Shown here: positions 36,335-47,262 of the stretch, one piece after another
Layout: every line of letters begins with the position of its first letter
Position numbering within the stretch: the first letter of the stretch is position 1
NCBI GenBank assembly: GCA_009746045.1
Contig: RPFO01000076.1
Span: 3,937,920-4,001,919 of the forward strand
Direction: 5' to 3'
DNA from: Mesostigma viride
Lineage: Eukaryota > Streptophyta > Mesostigmatophyceae > Mesostigmatales > Mesostigmataceae
DNA length: 64,000 nucleotides
The notes under the pieces: generated by a model
Databases searched by the model: none
Seen by the model: only the letters and a program-made list of their open reading frames with translations
Told to the model about the DNA's origin: nothing
Made by a program: the position numbers and the translations under genes

Positions 36335-37620
36335 TAATTAAAATATTGCTGTCTGTCTTTGTGGGTCATCTCAATGACGGGGATGACTATGTATGTAAGG
36401 CTACAGACATTAAAAGGGCTTTTCTGAAAGGCTCACCTGAGATAGCACAACAAGTGTGGCATGGTCAGGTGTATGTAGTCTCCACTCCCAGAGTTTGGGC
36501 AAAACACATCCCTCAGCAGTACCTGAAAGCTAACATAGGTGTTGAAGGGCTGCAATCAGCTCCTCGAATTTTCCGGATGTCAGCTCAGGCGGTGTTTGAA
36601 AAGCTAGGGGCTAGATATGATGACATAGACCCTTGCTTCTTTGTGGTCCCACACCCTCATGGCATACTCACTTTTGTGTGGCATGGGGATGATCAGCTGA
36701 TTGCTGGGCCAAGGCGTGCTGTAGATGATTTTATACAACAAGTGTCACAGCATTTTGAAATTGGCAAGCAAGTAGAGCTGGGCACCACTGCCATAAAATT
36801 TTGTGGCACAATGTTACAACTCCAGCAGCATCAAAACCAGTGGGTGTGTGCACTTTACTCTCCCAATGATTACATGCACAGCTGCTTGGAGGTTTTGCAA
36901 ACCAAAATCAAACCTGGAGCCTGTCCCACCATTAGAGGCAAGCTGGGGTGGTTGTGCTCAACGTGTGCACCTCACCTGGCTGTGGTTAGCAGAGTTGATG
37001 ATGATGTCTTGATGCAAGTAGGTCACAAAGCCATCACCAAAACTCTCCAGGAAGGCCCTCCCCTTATCTTGCACTCCTTGGATCTCCACAAAACCATTCA
37101 CATCCAAGCTATGATGGATAGTTCCATGGAGTCCAGGCAGATTACCAAGTTGCAGGCAAGGGAGTCAGGCTTGTATTTTGTGCAGAATGATGATGCACCC
37201 CTGTCTCTCATTTCATGGTACAGCCGGTTGCATAGACGCAAGGCTGTCAGCAGCAATGCTGCTGAGTGCAGGGCAGTGGTGTCAGCAGTGCTTCATGCCA
37301 GGTACTTGAATCATGTGCTGGTTTGGTTGCAGATGCAGGCAGGCAGCAATGCTGGGGTGGTGGCACACTTGCTCACTGACAGTCAGTCAGTCCTCAGTTT
37401 CCTTGCTAACCCCTATGCTGTGCACACTGATCTTGACTGGGTGGTCCTTAAACAGGAGTCCACCTACTGGGAGTCCACCCGTCACGTGGAGGACAAACAC
37501 AACGCTGCTGATGCACTCACTAAAGTGCCTCAGCAGGCAGCTGATCAATATCAGCTGTTGTACCACTTGATGAACCCGTATGGTAAGCAGGCAACCCTGC
37601 CCCATCGGGGGGACGCCTAG
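36335..37620 (+). CDS. A2 reverse transcriptase-RNase H, 5' truncated
   Basis: About 428 codons of a copia pol C-terminus. RT: CKATDIKRAFLKG (first catalytic Asp region), then LQSAPRIFRMS, then FVWHGDDQLIAG, where HGDD stands at the usual YxDD box. RNase H: MMDSSMESRQ, SSNAAECRAV, LLTDSQSV and the terminal NAADALTKVP block, the typical copia RNase H set. It ends with a stop before a non-coding 3' UTR. The upstream RT fingers and everything before them are missing at the PB2b boundary, so there is no genuine start codon. Confidence 0.85.
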
Positions 37621-38689
37621 CAGGGTCCTGTTCACCAGGGCCGCCTAGGTAACCCAGTACCCCTTGGGCAGGTCCAAGGGGTAGGTTGTGGCTTTCAGCA
37701 AGGGGGGTTGGTTGGAGTCTGTTTTCATGCATCTGCGTGCCCTATGCCAATAAAATCTGTTTCGATTTTTTCAACACCATGGAATTTCGTTATGCCCACC
37801 TTCATAGGTGGGCAGGGGATGTATCTCACATTCTTTTCTCCACTAGGGTTGTATGCCTTGGTGGATTGGCCTTGAGCTCAGTGGCTCAGGTGCCTCCCAT
37901 TCAAGTGGAGGGTCAAAGCTCCCTTGACAGGTGGTTACCCAGGACCCCAGTTCACTGTGGATCTCCTGGGCCACCTGGCCTCACTGCTCAGTGGCAGTAA
38001 AGGCATGGGTGCTGTCATGTTGTCTAGTACAACGTGCTCAGCACAGGTGCAGGATGAAATATTCCTGTCACCTGTCACCAGGAATTCAGCCACCACTGTG
38101 CAGGGCAGGGGTGGCTGGTCCTCACACGTTGTGCAGGTGCAACGTGGACAGGTCCAGGATGTCATAGTCCTGTCACCTGTCACTAGGACTTCAGCCCCCT
38201 CTGTGCAGGGCAGGGGTGGCTGGTCCTCCCATGTTGTGCAGGTGCAACATGGACAGTGCAGGGTGAAATAAACCTGTCTTCTGTCACTCCTCAGGTTGCA
38301 GGTAACCTGAGCTCAGTGGACCCAGCCTGGCTGGGTATTCTTTTCTCTGAGTGGGCGATGATGATGGAACAACATGGAACCTCTTAAACGGTTACCTTGG
38401 CATTGATACAATGGCTCTCTTGGCTGGTGATGCACTCCCTGGATAGGCAGACAGGCATAGCTATCTCCCTTGTGAGGTCGCGAGGAGGAGGAACTCCCCG
38501 GGCATGTTGAGCTAAACGTGATACCATCACAAGTATTGCACGAGTTCTGGGGCCCATCTTTTTCAGTCCAGATGTTGCAGTATGGGTGTCAGTTGCTCAG
38601 CACCTCAGTCAGCTTGGAGTCAGTCTCCTAGCTGGGCAGGATCAGGCTTGAAGTCGCTAGCCTTCAACCTGAAAGGAAAACATAATGGG
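37621..38689 (+). other. A2 3' UTR
   Basis: About 1.07 kb of non-coding element sequence between the RNase H end and the 3' LTR. It holds the 106-bp tandem repeat, AATAAA words near 37748 and 38267, and the polypurine tract at its right end. Confidence 0.7.
38047..38275. repeat. Tandem repeat, period about 106 bp, in the A2 3' UTR
   Basis: Two full units and part of a third. Each starts near GGTGCAGGATG or GGTCCAGGATG and includes GTGCAGGGCAGGGGTGGCTG. Confidence 0.8.
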
Positions 38690-39145
38690 AGTTAGATGAG
38701 ATGCTTAGGCTGACACACGGATTTCCGGCCTGCGCGCCGCGTATTGCCTACCGCGGCTGAGCGGGACACCTCAGTACTGTACGGCAGGGTGTACGGTACT
38801 GCGGTGTCATGTGGACTGACGTGCAGTTAGGGCCAGACTGTTCCTAGGCTCTAGTTCGACCCGCCAGATCCGGGTTATCCGGGTCTGACGGGCCGAGTGC
38901 AGTTGATGCTAGTGACGTGGTCGCATGGCATTGCAGTGTACAGTTGTCCACTGGTAGGTGCTGCAGGTAGCACTGCCATAGGCATATAGGCGTAGCACTG
39001 GGGAGTGCCGCAGCACCCGAGTTTGCCCAGACGTTCCATTCTGAGCCCTCAAGCTTACACTACTCTCATTGTATTATTGCTAATACAACCATCGTTCCCT
39101 TTCAGCTTTCGGCAGTTGTCCATCGTCGTTAGACTCGTTCCAACT
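38690..39145 (+). repeat. A2 3' LTR (456 bp)
   Basis: Starts AGTTAGATGAGATGC right after a purine-rich run (GAAAGGAAAACATAATGGG) and ends TTCCAACT. Same length as the A1 LTR. Confidence 0.9.
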
Positions 39146-40003
39146 GAGGAGGCCTCAGGTACGGGGCTCTCTAAAAAGCAGATGCAGTCGCTGGTGGCCC
39201 AGGTAAAGGCGGTGTTTGGGGGGGATAAAAACAAAAACAATAAAAGTGGGGGAGGTGGAAACAAGGGGGGGGGGAAGAATAATAACAACAAAAACAGAAA
39301 ACAAAGTGGGGGAGCTAGCAAGCCAGGGGGTGCTAAGCCAGCAGGGGGGGACAAGAGGTTGCCTCATGACCCCACCAAACATTGTACTAGGTGCCTTTGT
39401 AAGGAGCACCTAAAGGATGATTGCTGGAAGGGCAAACCCGACTATGGTTCTGACGTGGATGTTTGTCCTGGATGTTGGAAAACACGTCACCCCATTGCAG
39501 CAGGAGCGCGCTGCACGGCTCCCAGGCACAACAAGAACACGCCAGGGCTCTACAATCGCGCGGGGGCAGCAGACCGGGGAGACACCTGTAAGCTACCCTC
39601 ACCATTTTTCACAAATGGTTTCCTGTTACCTTCTGTCTGCCAAGTGTTGCCTGAGTGTGAGGATGTGGATTGGGATGTGGCATATGATATGACACTGTCA
39701 CACATGATGCGTGACCCCACCATAGCTTCCCTTAGTGCAGCAGCAGAAAAGGTAATCACGTATGGTGCTCTAGCAGAGCAACTGCACAAGGTTATGGGCC
39801 ATGAGGCTGTGGCTGAAAGGCTAGCCAATAAAATACAAGGCCATGATCTGGAACAGATGTGCAGGCACGTACGTAAGCACTGTGAGCAATGTCAGCTGTA
39901 TGCTCCTAAGCTCAGGAAATGGCATGTGGCCACACCACCACTGGCTAGAGGCAAACTGGTTGGGGATGTTATACACGTGGTGAAGGACACGGTATACTAC
40001 CTA
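39146..40003 (+). pseudogene. A3 gag C-terminus and integrase N-part
   Basis: A Lys/Asn/Gly-rich basic tail, then CTRCLCKEHLKDDC (CX2CX4HX4C) and a second Cys/His cluster. An integrase zinc-binding region follows (HKVMGHEAV... with CEQC) and the first core Asp in GDVIHV. The sequence then meets the transposon at 40004. Confidence 0.8.
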
Positions 40004-41766
40004 GTGTCCATGTTCCCAAGAAAAGTCCTTATTTTAGGACCAGTTTGAATTAAAAAATATATGTGCAGACATCAAATTTTGACCCTGGCATTTTTACCAC
40101 TGACAGATAACACACTTTTTGAATTTTGGACAAAAACCTGGGTTCAAATAATTACATTTAGTGCCTGAATGGACCCTGGCCCATGGCAGGCCTCGAACCG
40201 CGAATTTGGTCAAAATGAGAATTTAGGACCAATAGGACCAATTAGTGTCAACGCATGACCATGCTATCCACACGGTCCCTTGAGCATCTTACAAGCGCTA
40301 GGGGACCCTACGAGGCCTTGGGATGGCGGGGCAGCGTATAACAAGGCCATACCCTGCTGTGGCTGCCTCTATATATACGCGTGCTTAACGGTGTCACAGA
40401 TGGTGCAGGTAATGCAATATACGGTTGCATGGTTGCTGAGGTTCACCGGCTTGAACATGGCCCACCCCTTGCGGTAAACTTTCTCTAAGCATATGCCAAA
40501 CCTTCTTTGACATCACGGACATGCTGGCCACCACCCAGCGATGAAAAAACATTGCATTTGCATTGCAACTAACACATGAATGCAGCCAAATCAAGTTACA
40601 GAACAACGTTGTGCTAACATGCAACGCTTTGTGAGCGAATTCATGGTGCATGTAACACGTAAACCATATTGTATATACTGTCTGAGAACACCCTGAACGA
40701 CTGCAGGCCATAGGACCATGGTTTATAACTAACACATGAGTAAAACTGCTCTTACGCATGTGTGTTTTAGCTGCAGCGGACGACGAAGATAGAGACGTAA
40801 AAAATTGTATGACGTAAACCAACTATGTGTGACAGTTATGTGCACAGAGAGCGTCCCCTCTTTTTAGGCATAGCTTACTGACTCAAAACACCACGACAGC
40901 GTTGCCAGTTACACTCATGATCTAGGGCGCCCCGGCACGTACCTGCTACTTACGTCGCCTCATTCCAGATGGTTGCAAAAAAGTCGCTGAAATCCGCAGC
41001 GAGGTCAGCTTTCCGAGAGCTGAGCGCACCAAAGCTGGCCAACCGGTTCGAAAATGATGTAAACCACGCTTGTGCTGCGTTCTAGGTCCAAGAAATACCG
41101 AAAGTGAAGACCTATAAGGTGCGCTCGCTGCCCAGCCTGAACGTCCCTAAAACATGGTCGACAATGGAAATCGGGCAAGAATGTCACGGCCCAGGCGCTC
41201 CCATGTCAAATACTCCGTTTATAAACTCCAGACTATAATCAAAATCGTCCAAAAAAAATTCATGGCTTGATTCGCACCACCATTGCTAATACACTAACAT
41301 GTTTGTGCCAAAATTGACCCTCCGCGAGCAGGCGATCTGCGACCCATTTGTGTTGTGCCGCTGTGCTACAGCGCTACACATAAAAACTTGCGCAGAAAAT
41401 TTCACAGCCTTTAAGCATAATTAACGACCTTTCGTTTTTGCTACTGGGCGCCCGAAATAATAAACGCACGTGAAAACGCCGGCCACGATTGTCAGGTCGC
41501 CATATCCACCTCAGATCATTCCCGCACCCACTTTTTCGCTCCAAAATCGGTAATATTTTTGGTCGAGGTACCTACTTTCCCGCCATTATACCCGGTACCC
41601 GGGTACGGAATCCGGGTACCATGTGCCGGTACCACGGGTCGGGTACATCATGCCGGGTACGGTCCACATGGGGTACGGTCCATATAGTGACCCCCCCCCC
41701 CCGGTACCTCGGTTATAGTAAATTGGTGACAAAGTCCTAAATTAAGGACCGTGGGAGGCTTAACAC
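40004..41766. mobile_element. TIR DNA transposon in A3 integrase, non-autonomous
   Basis: A 1.76-kb insertion. The ends are imperfect inverted repeats of about 35 bp, with a shared inner core GTCCTTAWTTTAGGAC that is itself nearly palindromic. Flanking bases are CTAG on both sides, so the target duplication is CTAG or only its central TA; the sequence cannot separate the two. No transposase frame. Near the right end (41585-41690) it carries many GGGTAC/GGTACC words and a poly-C run. Superfamily not assignable; a Tc1/mariner-like TA element is one option. Confidence 0.65.
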
Positions 41767-42470
41767 TAGTCATAAAGGATGCCTGGTCAAGGTTTGTGGT
41801 AGTGGAGCCTCTGCCTGGAATGGATAAAGAGCAGCTGCACAGAGCTTTACAGATAGCCTTGGCACGTTTTCACCCCATTGAAAAAGTAATGCTGGATCAG
41901 CAGTTTCTCTGCATCCAGGACAGGAATGATCTGCCCAAGATAGAAGTGTCTGGACTGGGGCTCAAGATCATGAACATCAGGGGTTGGTAGAACGTACCAT
42001 GAGAGCCATCAGGCATGTGATAAGAAAAATGCCATCCAGGTTGGCTGACTCTGGTAGCTATGCTGACAGGGCATCTTGGGCAGCAGGGGTGAAGTCCTAC
42101 CCAGCTAAACGCCAAACCAATAATGTCCTCACCTTTTGGGGAAATCACCCCAACTGGCCTTCAGTCAGGCAGCCATGCTTCAGAGGTGCACACTCACTAC
42201 AACACACAAAGGCAGCACTTAGCCAAGTTGCTGGCAAAGAAAGACAAAAATAATGCCAGGCCTGTGTTTGAAGTGGGGGACCATGTGTTGTTTTTCAGAG
42301 AGGGTGACAGAGGAAGAGCACACTCTGCCAGATGGCACGGTCCAGCTGTAGTCACTAAAATTCATGAAGAAGGGACTGCAGTCACTATACAACATGACAG
42401 AGAGCGTGTGGTCACAGCAAGCATAGACTCAAGCTTTATTACCCACCACTGGCAGACGTGTCAGGGGTAG
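41767..42470 (+). pseudogene. A3 integrase core, C-part
   Basis: Continues the integrase after the transposon: IKDAWSRFVVVEPLPGMDK, then VMLDQQFLC (second catalytic Asp region) and VERTMRAIR (catalytic Glu region). A C-terminal domain with VGDHVLFFREGDRG and ARWHGPAVVTKI follows, similar to A1. Several breaks. Confidence 0.75.
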
Positions 42471-42699
42471 AATTCTTGGACATGGATTCAGAGCAGGAGT
42501 CTGGTGGATTGATCTCACCCAATGAATTGGCTAGGGACGTCATTGATGCAAGCACTAGTACCACAGTAGAAGCTCCTGTATTCCTCAGTAGTAGTGCAGC
42601 CCCACTACAATTAACCCAATAGTCCACCTGGGCAGGAGGAAGGTGCACAGGGTGAGCAGCAGGTAGCCCCTCCCTCACACCTGGAGGAGTCACAAGAGA

Positions 42700-43199
42700 G
42701 AGCAGATCCTGTCGTTCCCAGGAAGTCATTTGCTGAGATTCTTAAGGCCTTGCACAAGGCACACAACACTAAAGCAGTTGTGGCAACAGGTACAGCACAA
42801 GTCAATGCTGTAGGGGATGCAGGTCAAGATCCTAGTATTTTGGCTGTAGACACCCAAGCACAGGTGAGTATCATCAGTGCAGCAGCTGTATCTGGTCTGA
42901 AAATGAAGGCCTCACCATGGGCTAGAGTGTCCGATTTTTCAGGCAAAACAAAAATGCAGGTCAAAGGTCAGGTGAGCATTCAAATCTTGGGTATGCCCAC
43001 TCCATTTCAAGTGGTTGAGGGTTATTCAGGGAATGCTCTGTTAGGGGAACCTTTTGTATCTTACCCTGGTGTTGTCATCTCAGCTGGGAGGTTGAGTGTG
43101 GCAGGGGTAGGACAGGTACCTCTAGATCATTTTATAATCCCTTTGAGCCAGATTAGCACTGGGTTGGATGCTGCCATCAATGCAGTTAAGCCCAAGTAG
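42700..43199 (+). pseudogene. A3 protease-like domain
   Basis: Retropepsin-like: LAVDTQAQVSIISAAAV aligned to the D-T/S-G-A region, then VKGQVSIQILGMPTPFQVVEG and NALLGEPFVSYPG, which matches the second conserved Ile/Leu-Leu-Gly box. It lies after the integrase and before RT, as in A1 and lineage B. This segment is open. Confidence 0.75.
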
Positions 43200-43334
43200 T
43201 TACCTCCCAGGTCAGGAACCATGTGTGGAAGACCTCATACACTCTCAAAAGCTACACCCTTCAGCGTTTGGGCTTGGTAGATGGGATGTTGCATCCATGT
43301 CTCCCCTGTCCTATGATGATATTGTACGGGACTG

Positions 43335-44252
43335 AGTTACGTTAAATAGTGTCGAAACCTTTTGCCGCCTGAGGCAAATCGGTCCGTAACACTATTTTGC
43401 CCGGAATAACCACTTCCGAGCACCCAAGTTAATTCGGCCGAATTAACTTGGGTGCTCGGAAGTGGTTATTCCGGGCAAAATAGTGTTACGGACCGATTTG
43501 CCTCAGGCGGCAAAAGGTTTCGACACTATTTAACCTAACTAAAACCTGGCCTCGTGGAGGGGGGACGAAGAGCCCGAGACATCCGCCTAGGCCGCTGAGC
43601 ACGCACCACTAAATGCGCCGGAGCTGCCTCAGTGAGGATTCGAACCCCTGACCTCCAAGGTGCACAGGTTTTAGTTACGTTAAATAGTGCCGGAACCTTT
43701 TGCCGCCTGAGGCAAATCGGTCCGTAACACTATTTTGCCCGGAATAACCACTTCCGAGCACCCAAGTTAATTCGGCCGAATTAACTTGGGTGCTCGGAAG
43801 TGGTTATTCCGGGCAAAATAGTGTTCCGGCCCGATTTGCCTCAGTGGGCAAAAGGTTCCGGCACTATTTAACCTAACTAAAACCTGTGCACCTTGGACAC
43901 TATTTAACTTAACTAAAACCTGTGCACCTTGGAGGTCAGGGGTTCGAATCCTCACTGAGGCAGCTCCGGCGCATTTAGTGGTGCGTGCTCAGCGGCCTAG
44001 GCGGATGTCTCGGGCTCTTCGTCCCCCCTCCACGAGGCCAGGTTTTAGTTACGTTAAATAGTGTCGAAACCTTTTGCCGCCTGAGGCAAATCGGTCCGTA
44101 ACACTATTTTGCCCGGAATAACCACTTCCGAGCACCCAAGTTAATTCGGCCGAATTAACTTGGGTGCTCGGAAGTGGTTATTCCGGGCAAAATAGTGTTA
44201 CGGACCGATTTGCCTCAGGCGGCAAAAGGTTTCGACACTATTTAACGTAACT
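43335..44252. mobile_element. FB: 918-bp nested palindromic foldback element
   Basis: Inserted in A3 with a 5-bp target duplication GACTG (43330-43334 and 44253-44257). It has three 206-bp units (43335-43540, 43673-43878, 44047-44252), each nearly a perfect palindrome centred on TTCGGCCGAA. Spacers of 132 bp (43541-43672 and 43915-44046) are inverted copies of each other, and 36 extra bases sit at 43879-43914. So the whole is one large inverted repeat with a palindrome at its centre. Ends are AGTTACG and CGTAACT. The spacer holds a tRNA 3'-half-like piece (GGTTCGAATCC). No coding capacity. Confidence 0.9.
43941..43970 (+). other. tRNA 3'-half-like piece in the FB spacer
   Basis: CAGGGGTTCGAATCCTCACT fits a T-arm (stem mostly paired, loop TTCGAAT) and a pol III B box. 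Its inverted copy is at about 43641-43660. There is no matching 5' half or acceptor partner, so this is not a functional tRNA gene. Confidence 0.5.
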
Positions 44253-45823
44253 GACTGCCAGACGCAGATTGGGTTTCTTAAGTGGCTGGAGGCTTTTACC
44301 AAAGCCAGGGAGGAGTGGGTTGTTCCAGATGCACGTAGTCCCACTCACACACCACCTGTGACTCCTCTTGATGCTATGCCAGCTGGAGCCAAGAAGCTAA
44401 GGTTAAAGTTTGTGTGCAAGCATAAACCTCAGGCTGATGGGGGACCACCCATTTTCCATGCTAGGCCATGTGTCACTGAGTTCAGGGGCTCTACAGAGCT
44501 GACAGAGGCTGAGCTTTATACTCCTGGTATTCAGCAAACGTCTCTCATCAAGGTGTTGCTTTCTTTGTTTTTGCATCAGCTTAACACAGGGAAGGATTAT
44601 TTGTGTAAAGCCACAGATGTCAAAAGAGCCTTTCTAAAGGGGGACCCTGCCATAGCACAGCAGGTCTGGAGAGGTCAGGTATACAGTACGTGGTGAATAC
44701 TCCTAAGGTGTGGCACAGGGATATTGAACAACCCTTGTTGAGGCCAAACCTGGGGGTTGAAGGGTTGCAGTCAGCTCCAAAAATTTTTAGGCTGTCTGCA
44801 CAGGAGGTATTCATGAAGCTAGGGGCCACCTATGATGACATTGACCCTTGCTTGTTTGTCATCCCACACCCTGATGGAATGATGATGTTTGTCTGGCATG
44901 GGGATGATCAGTTAATCTCAGGTCCTAGAGCTGCAGTGGATGCTTTCATAGCTCAGGTGTCTGCTAGTTTTGAGATTGGCAAGCAGCTAGAGCTGGGCAA
45001 GGAGCCAGTCAAGTTCTGTGGCATGATGCTTGAGTTGCAGCAGCAGCAGGGCAGCTGGGTTTGTTCCATGCAGGCCTCTGCTGAGTACATTAAGTCTTGT
45101 CTGGATGTCCTGCCTGTTTACATCACCCCTGACATGTGCCCTACCATTAGAGGCAAGCTTGGTTGGCTATGTGCTATGTACATGTGCACCCCACCTGGCT
45201 TTTGTAAGCAGGGTAGATGATGAGGTACTACAGGAGGTAGGGGCACGGGCAATCAAGCAGTTATTGCATGATGGTCCACCTTTGATGCTTCACTCACTGG
45301 ATCTGTTTACTCCCATTCACATCACGTGCATGATGGATAGTTCAATGGAGTCCAGGGTAGTTACCAAGGTTCAAGCCAGAGAGGCTGGATTGTTTTTCCT
45401 GCATAACCAAGGTGGGAAGAAGTCACTAGTCTCCTGGTTCAGTAGATTGCACAAGAGGAAAGCTGTGAGTAGCAATGTAGCTGAATGCAGGGCTGTGGTA
45501 TCTTCTGTCTTGCATGCAAGGTATATCAATCACTTGCTGGTCTGGCTAACTGGCTTCAACACCAGGCTGGTAGCTCTGCAGGAGTGAAAGCACATTTGCT
45601 GACTGACTCTCAATCTATCATCTCTTTCCTTGCCAATCCTTTGGCTGCTCACTCGGACCTGGATTGGATTGTGCTAAAACAGGAATGCAAGTACCTGGAG
45701 TCTAAAGCCCACGTCAGGGACAAAGACAATGCTGCAGATGCACTGACCAAGGTGCCACAAGCAGCAGGACCACAGTACCAGGTCTTGTATGGGTTGATGA
45801 ACCCTGGTTACAGTCTGAAGTGA
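44253..45823 (+). pseudogene. A3 reverse transcriptase and RNase H fossil
   Basis: RT starts around KKLRLKFVCKHKPQADG. It has YLCKATDVKRAFLKGD and the FVWHGDDQLISG box. RNase H shows MMDSSMESRV, SNVAECRAV, LLTDSQSI and NAADALTKVP. A few breaks. Confidence 0.85.
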
Positions 45824-46206
45824 CTGGCACATTGTACATGTTAGCCCATGACCCCCTGCCTAATACTGCAGCTGAAAGGCTGCAGCGGCAGCTGGGTAGT
45901 TTTCTGACAGTGTGAAGCACTGGTCTAGGAAGTTGGGACATGATGAATGTGTTATTTATTGAATAAAATTTTTGAGACACCTGTTTGGATGACCATGACA
46001 TGCTGGGGCCTTGAGCACCCATCTCACTCAGTTAAGAAACCATGCTTGAGACATGGGGCCTTTTTAATGCATCTCTTGTACATGTGTGAGGTGACCTTGG
46101 GGTCCTAGTAGGTTATCTGACAGTTTTTCTAAGGCATTGGGAATGGCTGCGTCCATTTGATGGCTATGTGTGTTTCTGTTGAAACCCAAAGAAAACTTAA
46201 AGTGGG
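45824..46206 (+). other. A3 3' UTR with polypurine tract
   Basis: About 380 bp of non-coding sequence with AATAAA-like words near 45962. A purine-rich run (AAAGAAAACTTAAAGTGGG) lies directly before the LTR start. Confidence 0.65.
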
Positions 46207-46584
46207 AGTTAGTCTAAGTCTCCCGCCTGTAGCCTAAGTGGACACGTGCCAGCACCGCCGGCGCCCAATTGGGTACTGGGACGGTGCTGGACTAGAGCAG
46301 TCGTGGCATGGACACGTGGCTAGACTCAGTATGTGATGAGCCGGTACCTCAGTACCGGGACTGTAGTTGTCATGTTAGGACTGACTAGATCAGGTTGTAA
46401 CTGATAGGCCAGTCCGTACAGGATCAGTAAGTTAGGCTTAACTTACGCAAAGTCTGGTCATCCGCAAGTGACGGCTGACCAGCGGTATATGTGCCATTCT
46501 ATCCTAATGCCAAGGCGTCTCGTCGTTCACACCCACGCCATTTGGCATTGCCTGAGCATTTCCAGCTCTGTGTTTCCCATAACT
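46207..46584 (+). repeat. A3 3' LTR (about 378 bp)
   Basis: Starts AGTTAGTCTAAG after the polypurine tract. The end is placed at CCCATAACT by analogy with the AGTT...AACT ends of A1, A2 and the B copies. It carries the palindromic CGGTACCTCAGTACCGG. The right edge is less sure than the left. Confidence 0.65.
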
Positions 46585-47262
46585 ACCTTGAGGGGTGAGA
46601 CATGTCTCTGGTGTGGGAATGTCTGACATTGTCTCTGATGGAGAGATGTCTATCTGGGGTTTTCATCTCAGTCTGAGGTTTCCCCAGATCTGTGGTTTGT
46701 GGGCGGGGTTCGATTCCCTGGTGCCGTCTTAAGGCGGAGTTTCACGGACTGGCTGACCCATCCATCATGCTGATGAGGTGGCGACAGGTCCCCTGATTTT
46801 CCACGGTTGGAGTGAGTATAGGAGCTTGTGTGTCTGCATGTGCTTTGCGTAGATGTTGTATCTGGTTCGATATAAGGGGCAGCTGACCGGCGCCGACTCC
46901 CGTCAGGGGGTCAGCAATGTTTTCTGATGAGCTGTTGTGGGTGATCTGTGGGGTTTCGCCTAAGGTCCTGAAGGTTGTATACTTCTCAAGTTCTTCACTG
47001 AACACCTATGGGCTGCCACAGTTGGCCAACCTCTTGTACATGGGTAACACAACGAGCCTCCCAGGAAGGGATAGGGACTCGTTGTAATTTGTTTGTGCTC
47101 CTGAACCAGTATGGGTGCTATGTACATATAATAAGGAATCCAAGCTGACTGTCATGCCCAGAGGGTTGTGACTTGTAGTCGGGGAGGATGTCCAGTACCC
47201 ATTGTGTGTGTTTGTATGTAGACTTGTGTGAGCTGCTACAGCTCAAGAAAAGAAAGGATTGG
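46585..47262 (+). other. B5: 3' UTR remnant of a lineage B-like element
   Basis: No coding frame. It ends with CAAGAAAAGAAAGGATTGG, which closely matches the lineage B polypurine tract. At 46704-46720 it holds a T-arm-like stem-loop (loop TTCGATT), about 560 bp before the LTR, almost the same spacing as in B4. So it looks like the 3' end of a related element into which A3 was inserted. Confidence 0.6.

Larger units (their letters stand above)
36334..39145 (+). mobile_element. Ty1/copia-type LTR element A2, 3' half
   Basis: A fossil with RT and RNase H, a 1.07-kb 3' UTR and the 3' LTR. The 5' half is absent because the element starts at the PB2b insertion point. The coding part that remains looks open. 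The LTR matches A1 with about 2-3% difference. The 3' LTR abuts the gag region of A3, so A2 seems to have landed in A3. Confidence 0.9.
39146..46584 (+). mobile_element. Ty1/copia-type LTR element A3, heavily nested
   Basis: A fossil related to A1 and A2 but a distinct subfamily. Parts in order: gag C-terminus, integrase, protease-like domain, RT, RNase H, 3' UTR, 3' LTR 46207-46584. The 5' LTR and N-terminal coding part are absent, cut where A2 ends. Two insertions lie inside: the TIR transposon at 40004-41766 and the foldback at 43335-44252. Several further breaks. The oldest copia copy in the window by its state. Confidence 0.85.

Noticed and set aside
1247-39145. A1 (5' half, minus strand) and A2 (3' half, plus strand) as one element split by an inversion
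   Set aside because: An inversion of 1247-36333 would place the halves together, but the flanks outside the two LTRs (CTCAG and GAGGA) do not form a target duplication, and the LTRs differ by 2-3%, more than the B1 or B4 pairs. Two separate copies explain it as well.
40004-41766. Third piggyBac-type insertion
   Set aside because: The flanks are CTAG, not TTAA, although the inner ends resemble PB2 in having CCC and GTCC words.
43641-43970. Functional tRNA gene
   Set aside because: Only the T-arm half is present and there is no acceptor stem partner.
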